The notes beneath the pieces are model-generated. The model was not told the DNA's origin. It did not search any database and worked only from the letters and a program-made list of their open reading frames with translations. A stretch of DNA of 14,932 nt from JALCRY01 sp050946575 (GTDB lineage Bacteria; Bacillota; Clostridia; Peptostreptococcales; Anaerovoracaceae). Both the position numbers and the translations under genes were made by a program. Location of the stretch: the NCBI GenBank assembly GCA_050946575.1, contig JBMNVB010000016.1:1-14932 (forward strand). Direction: 5' to 3'. Of this stretch, positions 14,496-14,932 are shown piece by piece; the stretch's first letter is position 1; every line of letters begins with the position of its first letter.

Positions 14496-14932
14496 GAGAT
14501 AACTGGCACCTGCCACGTTTTTTGTTGCCGATGCCAGTTGATCCTCCCCCGATCCGGGGGTTTACGGACCGGATCCTACTGAGATAACTGGCACCTGACT
14601 CGGTTTCTGTCGCCCACTGCCAGTTAATTCTCCCCGATCCGAGGTTTTTCGGACCGGATCCGGCTGAGATAACTGGCACCTGCCACGATTTTTGTTGCCG
14701 ATGCCAGTTGATTCTCCCCGGTCCGGGGGTTTATGGACCGGATCCGACTGAGATAACTGGCACCTGACTCGGTTTCTGTCGCCCACTGCCAGTTAATTCT
14801 CCCCGATCCGGGGTTTTCCTGACCGGATCCGGCCGAGATAACTGGCATCTGTTCTTGAAATCCCGGTCGGTGCCAGTTATTTCACAGCTTCCGTCGCGTT
14901 CTGAGTCGAAAAAGAAGAAAAATAACTGGCAC
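14496..14932. repeat. Tandem array of 84-85 bp units, two alternating subtypes, truncated by the window edge
   Basis: Units start with GAGATAACTGGCA at 14496, 14581, 14666, 14750 and 14835; a partial sixth copy (ATAACTGGCAC near 14922) is cut by the edge. Units 1 and 3 share one loop sequence and units 2 and 4 another, so the higher-order period is about 169 bp; unit 5 has diverged. Each unit contains inverted repeat 1, AACTGGCA/TGCCAGTT (14501-14508 with 14532-14539; 14586-14593 with 14618-14625; 14671-14678 with 14702-14709; 14755-14762 with 14787-14794; 14840-14847 with 14871-14878). Units 1-4 also contain inverted repeat 2, GATCCGG/CCGGATC or a variant. A degenerate unit tail (about 14479-14495) precedes unit 1 and nearly touches the LexA box. 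No spacers of CRISPR type, no ORF with family resemblance, no transposase. Confidence 0.9.

Noticed and set aside
14411..14509. Upstream extension of uvrB to a GTG at 14509
   Set aside because: It would start inside repeat unit 1 and include the LexA box and promoter; family alignment starts at the ATG at 14410.
14416..14848. Three overlapping minus-strand frames of 74-87 codons inside the repeat array
   Set aside because: They are translations of the tandem repeats. The 84-85 bp period shifts the frame, and the peptides show only the repeat echoed, with no independent coding evidence.
14496..14932. CRISPR array
   Set aside because: Units are contiguous copies of the whole 84-85 bp sequence, with no unique spacers between short identical repeats and no cas genes nearby.
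14496..14932. Integron attC-like cassette sites
   Set aside because: Imperfect inverted repeats are present, but there are no cassette genes between units, no integrase and no clear GTTRRRY/RYYYAAC core pairs.

Overview
The window looks like a chromosomal segment of a Gram-positive, low-to-mid GC anaerobe, most likely a clostridial Bacillota. This is an inference from AGGAGG-type ribosome binding sites, a tmRNA tag ending in YALAA, class II aldolase, tandem SipS-like signal peptidases, a uvrB-uvrA gene pair and a Gram-positive style LexA box. Species cannot be named from the sequence. Almost everything is housekeeping and lies on the minus strand; only a LysR regulator, a tiny membrane protein and fructose-bisphosphate aldolase are on the plus strand.

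Left part (1-3639): the complete tmRNA gene ssrA (minus, encoded tag AKNNNNYALAA), then a PPC/DUF296-domain gene, then a branched-chain amino acid carrier (brnQ) divergent from a LysR-type regulator. Middle (3661-6692, minus): a tight five-gene run, in transcription order RluA-type pseudouridine synthase, two tandem signal peptidases I, smpB, and a small coiled-coil protein, with gaps of 1-19 bp. The tmRNA and its protein partner SmpB are thus about 3.6 kb apart on the same strand but separated by other genes. From 6739 to 7901 a plus-strand unit carries a 38-residue single-pass membrane protein, a hairpin plus U-run lying across its stop codon, fba, and a strong terminator. It converges on pncB (nicotinate phosphoribosyltransferase, NAD salvage), which has its own terminator and two palindromes in its leader region.

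Right part (9576-14932): uvrB and uvrA form an excision-repair operon (minus) preceded by an extended -10 promoter and a near-consensus LexA box, so SOS control is likely. Directly beyond the LexA box begins a tandem array of 84-85 bp units that runs off the window edge. The units alternate between two subtypes, and each of the first four carries two inverted repeats. This array is the least explained structure in the window.

No transposase, CRISPR array, phage gene, tRNA or rRNA was recognised. The points most worth a second look are the structured tandem array, the terminator overlapping the tiny ORF upstream of fba, and two genes (uvrB and the pseudouridine synthase) whose -10 box lies only 7-9 bp before the start codon, suggesting leaderless mRNAs.
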